In this document: piece by piece, positions 18,060 through 25,815 of the stretch
How the letters are laid out: each line of letters begins with the position of its first letter
Numbering within the stretch: position 1 is the stretch's first letter
From: an uncultured Phascolarctobacterium sp.
GTDB lineage: Bacteria; Bacillota; Negativicutes; Acidaminococcales; Acidaminococcaceae
Assembly: GCA_905200645.1 (NCBI GenBank)
Contig: CAJKLD010000010.1
Location: forward strand, 1 to 64,000
Direction: 5' to 3'
Length of the DNA: 64,000 nt
Notes under the pieces: model-generated
Databases searched by the model: none
What the model saw: only the letters and a program-made list of their open reading frames with translations
Told to the model about the DNA's origin: nothing
Translations under genes and position numbers: made by a program

Positions 18060-18977
18060 ATGGGATTTTTTGAGCGTTTAAAGGAAGGGCTTTCTAAAAC
18101 CAGACGCAACTTTACCGACCGTATTCAAGAGCTGGTAGGCATGTCTACGGCTATTGACGATGATTTTTTAGAAGAACTGGAAATGATATTGCTGAGTGCA
18201 GACGTAGGCGTGAAAACTACCGAAAAGCTTATTGAAGCAGTGCGCAGCGCAGCAAGAAAAAAAGAGATTAAAGGTACGGAGGATGTTATTCCGTTTTTGA
18301 AAAAATATATGGCAGAGCTGCTGGCTGATTCAGGTCAGCGTACCCGTATCGGCGCAAAGCCTACGGTAATTTTGGTAGTAGGCGTTAACGGTGTAGGCAA
18401 AACTACGACTATCGGCAAACTGGCAAATTATTTTACGCTTTTCAAATATAAAGTTATTTTAGCTGCTGGCGATACCTTCCGCGCTGCTGCTGCCGAACAG
18501 CTGCAAATTTGGGGACAGCGCGCTAGCTGCGATGTTATCCGCCATAACGAGGGCGCCGACCCGGCAGCCGTAGTTTTTGACGCAGTAAAAGCAGCCATTG
18601 CCCGCAAAGCAGATATTCTGTTTATTGATACTGCCGGTCGTTTGCATAATAAGGCTAATTTGATGAATGAATTGGAAAAAATCCATCGCATTATTAAACG
18701 CGAAATTCCCGAAGCTCCCCACGAAACATTTTTGGTTTTGGATGCTACCACCGGGCAAAATGCTATCAACCAGGCAAAAGTTTTTATGGAAACTGCTAAC
18801 GTTACCGGCGTTGTGCTGACTAAGCTGGACGGCACGGCTAAAGGCGGCGTTGTAGTTGCCATTAAGGAAGAGCTCGGCCTGCCCGTAAAATGGATAGGCG
18901 TGGGCGAGGGTATTATGGATTTCCGTCCCTTTGAGCCTGATAAATTTGTGGAAGCGTTGTTCGATACGGAAAAATAA
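18060..18977 (+). CDS. ftsY: signal recognition particle receptor FtsY
   Basis: SRP receptor GTPase that docks ribosome-SRP complexes at the membrane. 305 aa, the short Firmicutes form: NG domain with almost no acidic A domain. G1 GVNGVGKT at residues 108-115, DTFRAAAAEQL, DTAGRLH and TKLDGTAKGG follow in order. The start at 18060 (MGFFERL) has GGAGAG upstream and is preferred over longer readings inside smc. It ends at a terminator at 18985 that also carries the promoter for the next operon. Confidence 0.96.
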   Translation: MGFFERLKEGLSKTRRNFTDRIQELVGMSTAIDDDFLEELEMILLSADVGVKTTEKLIEAVRSAARKKEIKGTEDVIPFLKKYMAELLADSGQRTRIGAKPTVILVVGVNGVGKTTTIGKLANYFTLFKYKVILAAGDTFRAAAAEQLQIWGQRASCDVIRHNEGADPAAVVFDAVKAAIARKADILFIDTAGRLHNKANLMNELEKIHRIIKREIPEAPHETFLVLDATTGQNAINQAKVFMETANVTGVVLTKLDGTAKGGVVVAIKEELGLPVKWIGVGEGIMDFRPFEPDKFVEALFDTEK

Positions 18978-18984
18978 AAAAATC

Positions 18985-19027
18985 GGAGTGTGACAAGTAA
19001 AAATACTTGACAACACTCCTTTTTTTT
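18985..19027 (+). terminator. terminator of smc-ftsY
   Basis: GGAGTGT-GACAAGTA (18985-18999) pairs with 19004-19019 with one bulge, closing an AAAA loop, followed by eight T (19020-19027). Its right arm contains the TTGACA of the next promoter. Confidence 0.85.
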
Positions 19028-19035
19028 ATTATACT
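19007..19035 (+). promoter_or_regulatory. consensus promoter of ylxM-ffh, inside the ftsY terminator
   Basis: TTGACA (19007-19012), a 17-bp spacer and TATACT (19030-19035). The -35 is in the right arm of the terminator stem and the T-tract is the spacer. Confidence 0.8.
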
Positions 19036-19069
19036 ATCAAAGTCGAGTAAATTTATTAGAGGTAGAACT

Positions 19070-19423
19070 ATGTCAGCAGAAGAAATTTTTCAGCAGCGAA
19101 TGCGCTTGAGCAGATTGTTTGATATTTACGGCGGTCTGTTAACAGAAAAACAAAGAAGCTGCTTAGGGTTATATTTCTATGATGATTTATCTTTGAGTGA
19201 AATTTCGGAAGAGTTAGGAGTTTCACGACAGGCTGTTCATGATTTACTCAAAAGAGTGGAGCAGATTTTGGAGCGCAATGAAGCTGCCTTAGGAATTTTG
19301 GCTAAGGAAGAAACGTTGCACCAAGAATTGCATTTAGTTATGAAATTACTGGTTTCTGACGAGCATAAGAAAAAGTGCGAAGCCGTAGAGCGTTTGCAGA
19401 AAATCTGCGGTGAAGGTAGGTAG
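19070..19423 (+). CDS. ylxM: YlxM/p13-like DNA-binding protein
   Basis: 117-aa helix-turn-helix protein of the YlxM (UPF0122) family, which resembles sigma-70 region 4 (LTEKQRSCLGLYFYDDLSLSE, then LGVSRQAVHDLLKRVE). It almost always precedes ffh in Firmicutes and is thought to modulate the SRP pathway. The ATG at 19070 has GAGGTAG upstream; a longer in-frame reading from 19007 would start inside the promoter. ffh starts 8 nt after the stop. Confidence 0.9.
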   Translation: MSAEEIFQQRMRLSRLFDIYGGLLTEKQRSCLGLYFYDDLSLSEISEELGVSRQAVHDLLKRVEQILERNEAALGILAKEETLHQELHLVMKLLVSDEHKKKCEAVERLQKICGEGR

Positions 19424-19431
19424 AAAAATAA

Positions 19432-20781
19432 ATGGCATTTGAAAGTTTATCCGAAAGATTACAAAATGCTTTAAAGATGTTTCGCGGCACAGGCAAGCTT
19501 ACGGAAGAGGATTTAAAAGCTCCTCTGCGCGAAGTGCGCATGGCTTTGCTGGAGGCCGACGTAAACTTTAAAGTAGTTAAAGACTTTGTAGCCAAGGTTA
19601 AAGAGCGTTCTTTAGGTGCAGAAGTCAGCGAGGGCTTAAATCCTCATCAGCAGATAATTAAAATTGTTAATGAAGAGCTGATTGAGCTTTTAGGCGGTAC
19701 TCAAAGTAAGCTGACTGTGGCACAAAAGCCGCCTACAGTTATTATGCTGGTTGGTCTGCAGGGTGCCGGTAAAACTACTACTGCCGGTAAGCTGGCAAAT
19801 TACTTAAAGCATAAGCATAAAAAGCCTTTACTGGTAGCTGGCGACGTTTATCGTCCTGCTGCTATTACCCAGTTGCAGGTTTTGGGCGAACAGTTGAGTG
19901 TGCCCGTATTCACCTTAGGTGATAAGGTTTCTCCCGTAGAAATTGCCGAGAAGGCGATTGAAAAAGCGCGCAGCTTGGCTTGCGATACTGTTATTATAGA
20001 TACCGCTGGCCGCTTGCACATCAACGAAGAGCTTATGGACGAGCTGCGCAATATTAAAGCCGCAGTTCAGCCCCAGGAAATTCTCTTGGTTGTTGACGCT
20101 ATGACCGGTCAGGATGCCGTAACTGTTGCCGAAAGCTTTAACAGCGAGCTGGGAATTGACGGCTTGATTGTTACCAAGCTGGATGGCGATGCCCGCGGCG
20201 GCGCTGTACTTTCCGTAAAGGCAGTAACCGGTAAGCCGGTTAAGCTGATTGGTTTAGGAGAAAAGCTTGATGCTTTGGAGCCTTTTCATCCGGACCGTAT
20301 GGCTTCCCGTATTTTGGGTATGGGCGATATTCTGACATTGGTAGAAAAAATCCAATCTACAACGGACTTAGCAAAAGCGTTGGAAATGGAAAAGAAACTG
20401 CGCAAGGATGAATTTACCTTAGAGCAGTTCCTTGACCAAATGCAGCAGGTTAAAAAGCTGGGTTCTTTAGAGACCATTCTTGGTCTTATTCCCGGTATGG
20501 GCGGTATCAGCCAAAAGCTGAAAGAAGCTAATGTAGACGAAAAAGAATTTGACCGCATTGAAGCTATTATCCGCTCCATGACACCGAAAGAAAGACGTAA
20601 CCCTGATATTATCAACGGCAGCCGCCGTAAACGTATTGCCCTTGGCTGCGGTATGCGTGTGCAGGATGTCAATAAACTGCTTAAGAACTTCGAAGAAAGC
20701 AAGAAGATGATGAAGAGGATGCAGGGTATGGCAAAGTTTGCGTCCAAAGGCGGCATGCGCCTGCCTTTTGGTCATAAATAA
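19432..20781 (+). CDS. ffh: signal recognition particle protein Ffh
   Basis: GTPase subunit of the SRP, binding signal peptides and 4.5S RNA. 449 aa with N, G and M domains in order: G1 GLQGAGKT at residues 108-115, DVYRPAAI, DTAGRLH, TKLDGDARGG. A methionine-rich M domain lies after about residue 300, with the RNA-binding SRRKRIALG near 396 and GMRLPFGHK at the end. Heads the translation gene run into rpsP (51 nt gap). Confidence 0.97.
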   Translation: MAFESLSERLQNALKMFRGTGKLTEEDLKAPLREVRMALLEADVNFKVVKDFVAKVKERSLGAEVSEGLNPHQQIIKIVNEELIELLGGTQSKLTVAQKPPTVIMLVGLQGAGKTTTAGKLANYLKHKHKKPLLVAGDVYRPAAITQLQVLGEQLSVPVFTLGDKVSPVEIAEKAIEKARSLACDTVIIDTAGRLHINEELMDELRNIKAAVQPQEILLVVDAMTGQDAVTVAESFNSELGIDGLIVTKLDGDARGGAVLSVKAVTGKPVKLIGLGEKLDALEPFHPDRMASRILGMGDILTLVEKIQSTTDLAKALEMEKKLRKDEFTLEQFLDQMQQVKKLGSLETILGLIPGMGGISQKLKEANVDEKEFDRIEAIIRSMTPKERRNPDIINGSRRKRIALGCGMRVQDVNKLLKNFEESKKMMKRMQGMAKFASKGGMRLPFGHK

Positions 20782-20832
20782 ATATTAAAAGTTCCATGTT
20801 GTTGAGATATATTTAAGGAGGTGACTATCAAC

Positions 20833-21105
20833 ATGGCAGTAAAAATTCGTTTAAAACGTATGGGTGCTAAAAAGGCTCCTTTCTATCGTATCGTAGTAGC
20901 AGACGCTCGTTCTCCTCGTGACGGTCGTTTCATTGAATCCATTGGTTACTATGATTCCACCGTTAACCCGGCAAACGTAAAAATCGACGCTGAAAAAGCT
21001 ATCGATTGGATGGGCAAAGGTGCTCAACCTACTGATACCGTTAAAAACCTGTTCAGCAAAAATGGTATCATGAAGGCTTTTGCTGAAGCTAAAGCAGCAA
21101 AATAA
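20833..21105 (+). CDS. rpsP: 30S ribosomal protein S16
   Basis: Small-subunit protein needed for 30S assembly, 90 aa; begins with the family hallmark MAVKIRLKRMGAKKAPFYRIVVAD. The AAGGAGGTGA at 20816-20825 is a near-perfect Shine-Dalgarno sequence and fixes the ATG at 20833. Confidence 0.97.
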   Translation: MAVKIRLKRMGAKKAPFYRIVVADARSPRDGRFIESIGYYDSTVNPANVKIDAEKAIDWMGKGAQPTDTVKNLFSKNGIMKAFAEAKAAK

Positions 21106-21127
21106 TTTTTAGAGAGGCGTGATCTAC

Positions 21128-21355
21128 ATGAAAGAATTGGTAGAAGTAATGGCCAAGTCTCTTGTAAGTAATCCCTCGGCAGTAGTAGTGGAGGAGGAAA
21201 CTACCGGAACAACTACGGTACTCCGCCTCCATGTTGCTTCTGAAGACATGGGCAAAGTTATTGGAAAACAAGGCCGTATCGCCAAAGCCATCAGAACTGT
21301 AATGAAAGCAGTAGCAACCCGCGAGAATGTAAAAGTTATTGTCGAGATTGTTTAA
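21128..21355 (+). CDS. khpA: KH-domain RNA-binding protein KhpA (YlqC)
   Basis: 75-aa single KH domain with the GKQG loop (IGKQGRIAKAIRTVMKA). In Firmicutes KhpA pairs with KhpB/Jag in RNA binding and cell-envelope control. The ATG at 21128 is preferred to the in-frame GTG at 21119, which is too close to the GAGAGG site. It keeps the usual place between rpsP and rimM. Confidence 0.92.
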   Translation: MKELVEVMAKSLVSNPSAVVVEEETTGTTTVLRLHVASEDMGKVIGKQGRIAKAIRTVMKAVATRENVKVIVEIV

Positions 21356-21372
21356 CTAAGGATGGTATTGCT

Positions 21373-21777
21373 ATGGATAAAATGTTTGTTAGAGTTCCTG
21401 TTGCTGTAAAAGCAAAGGTAACCGAAGACTTAAAACTGAAAATTATTGGAGATCTCCAAAACACCATAAAAAATATGGAGCTTGATTTGGAACAATTTGA
21501 GTTCCAAGCTAAAAAAGCTTTGCATCAAGCTGCATCTGATTTGAGCGTGCTGCCGGCTTTGCGCGAACAAATCGACATGGAAAGAAATAAACGCACTGCT
21601 GCTAAAGCAGAGGCAGAAGCTAAGCTGAAAAGAGCAGAAGCCTTGGAAATGGGTGCAGAAATTGGTCACGGTACCTTAGAACGTACCGTAGAAATCACTG
21701 TTGGCACTGATTTGGATGCTTTGATGGGTGCGGAAATTCTTACTGAAGACGGTAAAGTAATCGCTTTCCGCGAGTGA
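21373..21777 (+). CDS. ylqD: YlqD family protein
   Basis: 134-aa protein of unknown function. A helical, probably coiled-coil middle (residues about 35-95, rich in Lys/Glu/Ala) is followed by a small beta-rich tail (TVEITVGTDLDALMGAEILT). Location between khpA and rimM matches ylqD of Bacillus. Start and stop leave only 3 nt before rimM. Confidence 0.85.
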   Translation: MDKMFVRVPVAVKAKVTEDLKLKIIGDLQNTIKNMELDLEQFEFQAKKALHQAASDLSVLPALREQIDMERNKRTAAKAEAEAKLKRAEALEMGAEIGHGTLERTVEITVGTDLDALMGAEILTEDGKVIAFRE

Positions 21778-21780
21778 TCC

Positions 21781-22284
21781 ATGGATAACCAAATAGTAAT
21801 TGGCAAAATTGTCGCTCCGCACGGTGTGCGGGGCGATATTCGTATTATGCCCCTGACAGAAAAGCCGGAACAATTTTTAGATTTAAAATATTTGCTTTTA
21901 GCTGATGGTCGCAAGCTGACTGTTAAACACGCACGCTTTCATAAGCGTATGGTGCTGGTAACAACTGCGGAGCTTACTTCTATGAACGAAGCAGAGCTGC
22001 TGCGCGATAAGGAAATCATGATTAGGGCAGAGGATCTTCCCCAGCTGGAAGAAGGTCAATTTTATGTGGCTGATTTAATCGGTCTGCCAGTTTATGACGA
22101 AGCAGGCGGGCAGATAGGCACCTTTAAGGATTCTTTGAGCACGGGAAGCAACGACGTTTACGTAATTGCTGTGCCTAACGCCAAGGATATTCTTGTACCT
22201 GCTTTAAAAACTTATGTCAAAGAGATAAATTTAGCAGAAAAACGCATTGTCGTAGCACTTCCTGAATGGGTTGACGAAGAATGA
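21781..22284 (+). CDS. rimM: ribosome maturation factor RimM
   Basis: 167-aa 16S rRNA processing factor that binds S19 and helps 30S head assembly. N-terminal RimM barrel begins IGKIVAPHGVRGDIRI; the C-terminal PRC-barrel includes GQFYVADLIGLPVYD and LVPALKTYVKEIN. Overlaps trmD by 4 nt (ATGA), so translation is coupled. No strong RBS is visible. Confidence 0.95.
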   Translation: MDNQIVIGKIVAPHGVRGDIRIMPLTEKPEQFLDLKYLLLADGRKLTVKHARFHKRMVLVTTAELTSMNEAELLRDKEIMIRAEDLPQLEEGQFYVADLIGLPVYDEAGGQIGTFKDSLSTGSNDVYVIAVPNAKDILVPALKTYVKEINLAEKRIVVALPEWVDEE

Positions 22285-23123
22285 AATTTTTATTTGTAAC
22301 GCTTTTTCCCGAACAAATTGAACAGGCGGCAGCACACAGTATTTTACAGCGTGCTGCTAAAAAGGGTCTGCTGGAAATAAGCTGCATCAATCCTCGTGAT
22401 TTTACTTATGATAATCACCGCACAGTGGATGATACGCCCTTTGGCGGCGGTGCAGGCATGGTGCTGAAACCTGAACCTATGGTCGCTGCTATCCGTAAGG
22501 CAAAAGAGCAGCTGCCCAATGCCCGTGTTATTGCTATGTGTCCGGGAGGACGCACGCTCAAGCAAAGTCTTGTCGAAGAATATGCTCATTGCGGACAGGA
22601 TTTTATTTTTGTATGCGGACATTACGAAGGCTTTGACGAACGCATTTTTCATTGGGTAGACGAAAAGCTGTCCATTGGCGATTACGTGCTGACCGGCGGT
22701 GAAATGCCTGCGCTTATCGTTATGGATGCCGTAGCCCGCTTTATTCCCGGCGTTTTAGGTAAGCTGGTAAGCGCGGAAGAGGATTCCTTTAGCACAGGAC
22801 TTTTAGAATATCCGCAATATACCCGTCCCGTTAATTTTGAAGGCTTGGAGGTTCCGGAGGTTCTGCGTAACGGCAATCACGCTTTAATCGAAAGCTGGCG
22901 GCTGCAGGAATCAATCAAAGCAACCTATTTTATTCGTCCGGATTTGCTTACAGCAGAACAGATAAACTTGCTGGAAAAACCGCTGCCTTATAAAATGAAA
23001 AAAGCTGAACGCCGTTTTTGGGAAGAACTGCGAGAAAAAATTGCTGCTGAAAAAGTAAAAATGACGGCACAATATGTAGCCGGCAAGGATGCTTTGCCGA
23101 AGGAGGCGGAGCAAAATGGCTGA
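22281..23123 (+). CDS. trmD: tRNA (guanine-N1-)-methyltransferase TrmD
   Basis: SPOUT methyltransferase making m1G37 in tRNA. 280 aa, somewhat longer than the usual 240-250 owing to a charged C-terminal tail (after about residue 235). Motifs present: DDTPFGGGAGMV, CGHYEGFDERI, SIGDYVLTGGE with knot residues, and PQYTRPVNFEG. Sits in the rpsP-rimM-trmD-rplS order. Confidence 0.96.
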   Translation: MKFLFVTLFPEQIEQAAAHSILQRAAKKGLLEISCINPRDFTYDNHRTVDDTPFGGGAGMVLKPEPMVAAIRKAKEQLPNARVIAMCPGGRTLKQSLVEEYAHCGQDFIFVCGHYEGFDERIFHWVDEKLSIGDYVLTGGEMPALIVMDAVARFIPGVLGKLVSAEEDSFSTGLLEYPQYTRPVNFEGLEVPEVLRNGNHALIESWRLQESIKATYFIRPDLLTAEQINLLEKPLPYKMKKAERRFWEELREKIAAEKVKMTAQYVAGKDALPKEAEQNG

Positions 23124-23700
23124 GCTTTATGTGGGATTGGTACATTATCCGATTTATAATAAGCGTATGCAGGTTATTGCCGGAGCCGTAACTAATTTTG
23201 ATATTCACGATATTTCCCGCACCTGCCGTACCTATGATGTGAAGCGTTACTATATTATTCATCCTTTAGAGGTGCAGAAAAATATTATTCGCAAGATAAT
23301 TGGCTACTGGCAGAAGGGTTACGGCAAGATTTATAATCCCGACCGCGCTGATGCCTTGGAGCGTGTTTGTTGGCAGGAAAGTATTGCCGCGGCAGCAGAG
23401 AATATTAAGCAACGTACAGGCAAGCGTCCCTATATTGTTACTACGGATGCGCGTATTTATCCTAATACAGTTTCTTACAGCTTTATGCGCAGGCAGCTGC
23501 ATGAGGGTGACAGACCCGTACTTTTGCTTTTCGGTACTGGCTTTGGCATTGAAGCGGAGGTTATGAAAAGCTTTGATTATATACTGGAGCCGGTTTATGG
23601 TTCCTGCGATTATAACCACCTTTGCGTTCGCAGTGCTGCAGCGATTATTTTAGACCGTTTGACTGGTGAAGCGTGGTGGAAAAAAGAAGAAAAAGTGTAA
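23116..23700 (+). CDS. SPOUT-type RNA methyltransferase (PF09936-like)
   Basis: 194-aa putative SAM-dependent RNA methyltransferase found between trmD and rplS in many Firmicutes. Begins LYVGLVHYPIYNKR; the knot region LLLFGTGFGIEAEVM and EPVYGSCDYNHLCVRSA resemble TrmD-like SAM binding. Target RNA unknown. The ATG at 23116 has GGAGGCGGAG upstream and overlaps trmD by 8 nt. Confidence 0.85.
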   Translation: MAELYVGLVHYPIYNKRMQVIAGAVTNFDIHDISRTCRTYDVKRYYIIHPLEVQKNIIRKIIGYWQKGYGKIYNPDRADALERVCWQESIAAAAENIKQRTGKRPYIVTTDARIYPNTVSYSFMRRQLHEGDRPVLLLFGTGFGIEAEVMKSFDYILEPVYGSCDYNHLCVRSAAAIILDRLTGEAWWKKEEKV

Positions 23701-23719
23701 AATTATTTGCATATTTTTC

Positions 23720-23748
23720 TTGCTTTTATTTAAGCGTTATGGTACAAT
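23720..23748 (+). promoter_or_regulatory. promoter of rplS
   Basis: TTGCTT (23720-23725), a 17-bp spacer and TACAAT (23743-23748). Start codon 70 nt downstream. Confidence 0.65.
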
Positions 23749-23755
23749 TGACGTT

Positions 23756-23798
23756 GTGTAATACGGACGGTCCGCTGTGGAGTTCACACATGAACGTC
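23756..23798 (+). promoter_or_regulatory. structured rplS leader, possible L19 leader
   Basis: Between promoter and RBS lie GTGT (23756-23759) pairing with ACAC (23786-23789), a CGGAC/GTCCG palindrome (23764-23774) and GTTCA/TGAAC (23782-23795). Position and size fit a ribosomal protein L19 autoregulatory leader, but I cannot confirm the consensus by eye. Confidence 0.4.
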
Positions 23799-23817
23799 TA
23801 TGATTTAGGAGGAAATT

Positions 23818-24159
23818 ATGAACATTATTGAAGTATTGGAACAAGAACAACTTCGCAGCGACATTCCTGATTTTAAAGCAGGCGACACTGTAAAAGTTTA
23901 TTGCAAAATCATTGAAGGTACCCGCGAGCGTATTCAGCTTTTTGAAGGCGTTGTAATCTCCCGCAGTGGTTCCGGCGTTCGTGAGAACTTTACTGTTCGC
24001 CGTGTTTCTTATGGTGTTGGCGTTGAAAGAACTTTCCCGGTTCACAGCCCTCGTATCGACAAAATTGTTGTGGCTCGCCGTGGTATTGTTCGTCGTGCTA
24101 AGCTGTACTATTTGCGCAATCTGACCGGTAAAGCAGCTCGTATCAGAGAAAAACGCTAA
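23818..24159 (+). CDS. rplS: 50S ribosomal protein L19
   Basis: 113-aa large-subunit protein at the 30S-50S interface. Characteristic FKAGDTVKVYCKIIEGTRER and FEGVVISR, then FTVRRVSYGVGVERTFP and KLYYLRNLTGKAARIREK. AGGAGG is 7 nt upstream of the ATG. Transcribed from its own promoter and closed by a strong terminator. Confidence 0.97.
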   Translation: MNIIEVLEQEQLRSDIPDFKAGDTVKVYCKIIEGTRERIQLFEGVVISRSGSGVRENFTVRRVSYGVGVERTFPVHSPRIDKIVVARRGIVRRAKLYYLRNLTGKAARIREKR

Positions 24160-24179
24160 TTTAGACATGTTCATAATGG

Positions 24180-24210
24180 AAGGGACTGTATGTTGTGCAG
24201 TCCCTTTTAT
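24180..24210 (+). terminator. terminator of rplS
   Basis: AAGGGACTG (24180-24188) pairs with CAGTCCCTT (24198-24206), followed by TTT-A-TTTTT. Confidence 0.8.
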
Positions 24211-24301
24211 TTTTACAATTCTTTCATATTTGATGAATGACGCGCAAACTTTTTTGTGTTAAAATAAAAGCATAAATTGTTTTAGAGAGAGGGATTGTAT
24301 T

Positions 24302-24868
24302 TTGAGTAGTAAGAAAGATATGTCTTGGCAGGATACAGCAAGCGACTGGCTTGTTTCTATAATTGTAGCAGTAGCATTGGCTTTCTGCATCCGCACTTTT
24401 TTGTTTGAGCCTTATATGGTTGAAGGGTCTTCTATGTATCCTACCTTAGTTAATCATGAAAGATTGATCGTTGATAAGCTGAGCTATTTTATTGGTAATC
24501 CTAAGCGCGGGGAAATTGTAGTTTTCCGTTTTCCTAAAGATGAAAGCAGAGACTTTATTAAACGTGTTATCGCTGTAGGCGGCGACACCATAGAGATGAA
24601 AAACGGACAAGTATTTGTCAACGGACAGGCTTTAAAAGAAGATTATATCTATAAAAATGATCCTAAAGGCCAAAATATGTCCAGCTACCGCAAGACCATT
24701 GTTCCCGAAGGTACTATTTTTGTTTTAGGTGACAACCGTAATAATTCAGAGGACAGCCGTTTTGCAGATGTAGGCTTTGTTCCGCATAAATTAGTTAAAG
24801 GACGTGCGTTAGCCGCTTTTTGGCCTGTGAATAGAATTCGCGCAATTAAGGCTGATACAGGTATGTAA
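24302..24868 (+). CDS. lepB: signal peptidase I
   Basis: 188-aa membrane protease that removes signal peptides. One N-terminal membrane anchor (about residues 15-35), catalytic Ser44 in EGSSMYPTL, catalytic Lys87 in DFIKRVIAVGGD, and the box E GDNRNNSEDSR. The start is TTG at 24302, with GAGAGGG 8 nt upstream; no ATG fits the RBS better. Two nt before rbgA. Confidence 0.95.
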   Translation: MSSKKDMSWQDTASDWLVSIIVAVALAFCIRTFLFEPYMVEGSSMYPTLVNHERLIVDKLSYFIGNPKRGEIVVFRFPKDESRDFIKRVIAVGGDTIEMKNGQVFVNGQALKEDYIYKNDPKGQNMSSYRKTIVPEGTIFVLGDNRNNSEDSRFADVGFVPHKLVKGRALAAFWPVNRIRAIKADTGM

Positions 24869-24870
24869 GC

Positions 24871-25731
24871 ATGAGAACCGAAGATTTTAAGATTCAATGG
24901 TTCCCCGGTCACATGACTAAGGCCAAGCGTATGATGGAAAGCCAGATTAAGCTGGTGGATGTAATAGTAGAAATGCTGGATGCCCGTATTCCTCGCTCCA
25001 GTACCAATCCTATGCTGCAAAATATTTTGGGCAATAAGCCTAAAGTTATCGCTCTTAATAAAATTGATATGGCTGATGCCGCTAAGACTGATTTATGGTT
25101 GGAAAAGCTGAAGCACAGCGGGTTGCCGGTATGTAAGATTGATTGTGCTACGGGAAAAGGCGTCAAGCAGCTTATCAGCGCTATCCAGCTTGCGGCTAAA
25201 CCTGTTATTGATAAGTGGTTGAAAAAAGGCGTTCGCAATCGTCCTGTACGCGTTATGATTGTAGGTATTCCTAATGTAGGAAAATCTACGCTCATCAACC
25301 GTTTGGTAGGAAAAAATAAGGTTATGGCTGCTGATAAACCGGGCGTTACCAGAGGTCAGCAGTGGGTGACCATTGCTAAGGGATTGGAGCTGTTAGATAC
25401 TCCAGGCGTTTTGTGGCCGAAGTTTGAAGATCCGTCTGTGGGCTTTTCCTTAGCGGCTACCGGTGCCATTAAAGAAGATGTTTTTGACCGTGAATCTGCG
25501 GTAGAGCTTTTAATAGATTTTTTAATAAATAAATATCCGTTGGATTTGCAAACTAAATATGCAGTAAGCTTGGAGAATAGTGATAATGTTCAAACTGTAA
25601 TGACGAAGATTGCCATAGCCCGTGGTTGTCTTAAAGCAGGCGGGCTCCTTGATTTAGATAAGGTTGACCAATTAGTTTTAAGAGATTTTCGTTCGGGAAG
25701 GTTAGGACGCTTTACTCTTGACGAGCCTTAA
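24871..25731 (+). CDS. rbgA: ribosome biogenesis GTPase RbgA (YlqF)
   Basis: 286-aa circularly permuted GTPase needed for late 50S assembly. The G4 motif (NKIDMAD, near residue 67) comes before G1 (GIPNVGKSTL, near 131) and G3 (DTPGVLWP). The N-terminal WFPGHMTKAKR is family specific. Usual Firmicutes neighbours: rplS-lepB-rbgA-rnhB. Confidence 0.95.
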   Translation: MRTEDFKIQWFPGHMTKAKRMMESQIKLVDVIVEMLDARIPRSSTNPMLQNILGNKPKVIALNKIDMADAAKTDLWLEKLKHSGLPVCKIDCATGKGVKQLISAIQLAAKPVIDKWLKKGVRNRPVRVMIVGIPNVGKSTLINRLVGKNKVMAADKPGVTRGQQWVTIAKGLELLDTPGVLWPKFEDPSVGFSLAATGAIKEDVFDRESAVELLIDFLINKYPLDLQTKYAVSLENSDNVQTVMTKIAIARGCLKAGGLLDLDKVDQLVLRDFRSGRLGRFTLDEP

Positions 25732-25752
25732 GTGAGGTTTATCTAGTTTATG

Positions 25753-25796
25753 AACCGCTTTGTAGTACAAAATAGCTATAAGGCGGTTTTTTGTTT
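25753..25796 (+). terminator. terminator between rbgA and rnhB
   Basis: A 13-nt stem (25753-25765 with 25776-25788, one bulge and one G:U), a 10-nt loop and TTTTTTGTTT. Unexpected inside a run normally co-transcribed; no promoter with both boxes is seen between it and rnhB, so it may act as a partial terminator. Confidence 0.7.
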
Positions 25797-25815
25797 AGAA
25801 AAAGGAAGTGCAAAA

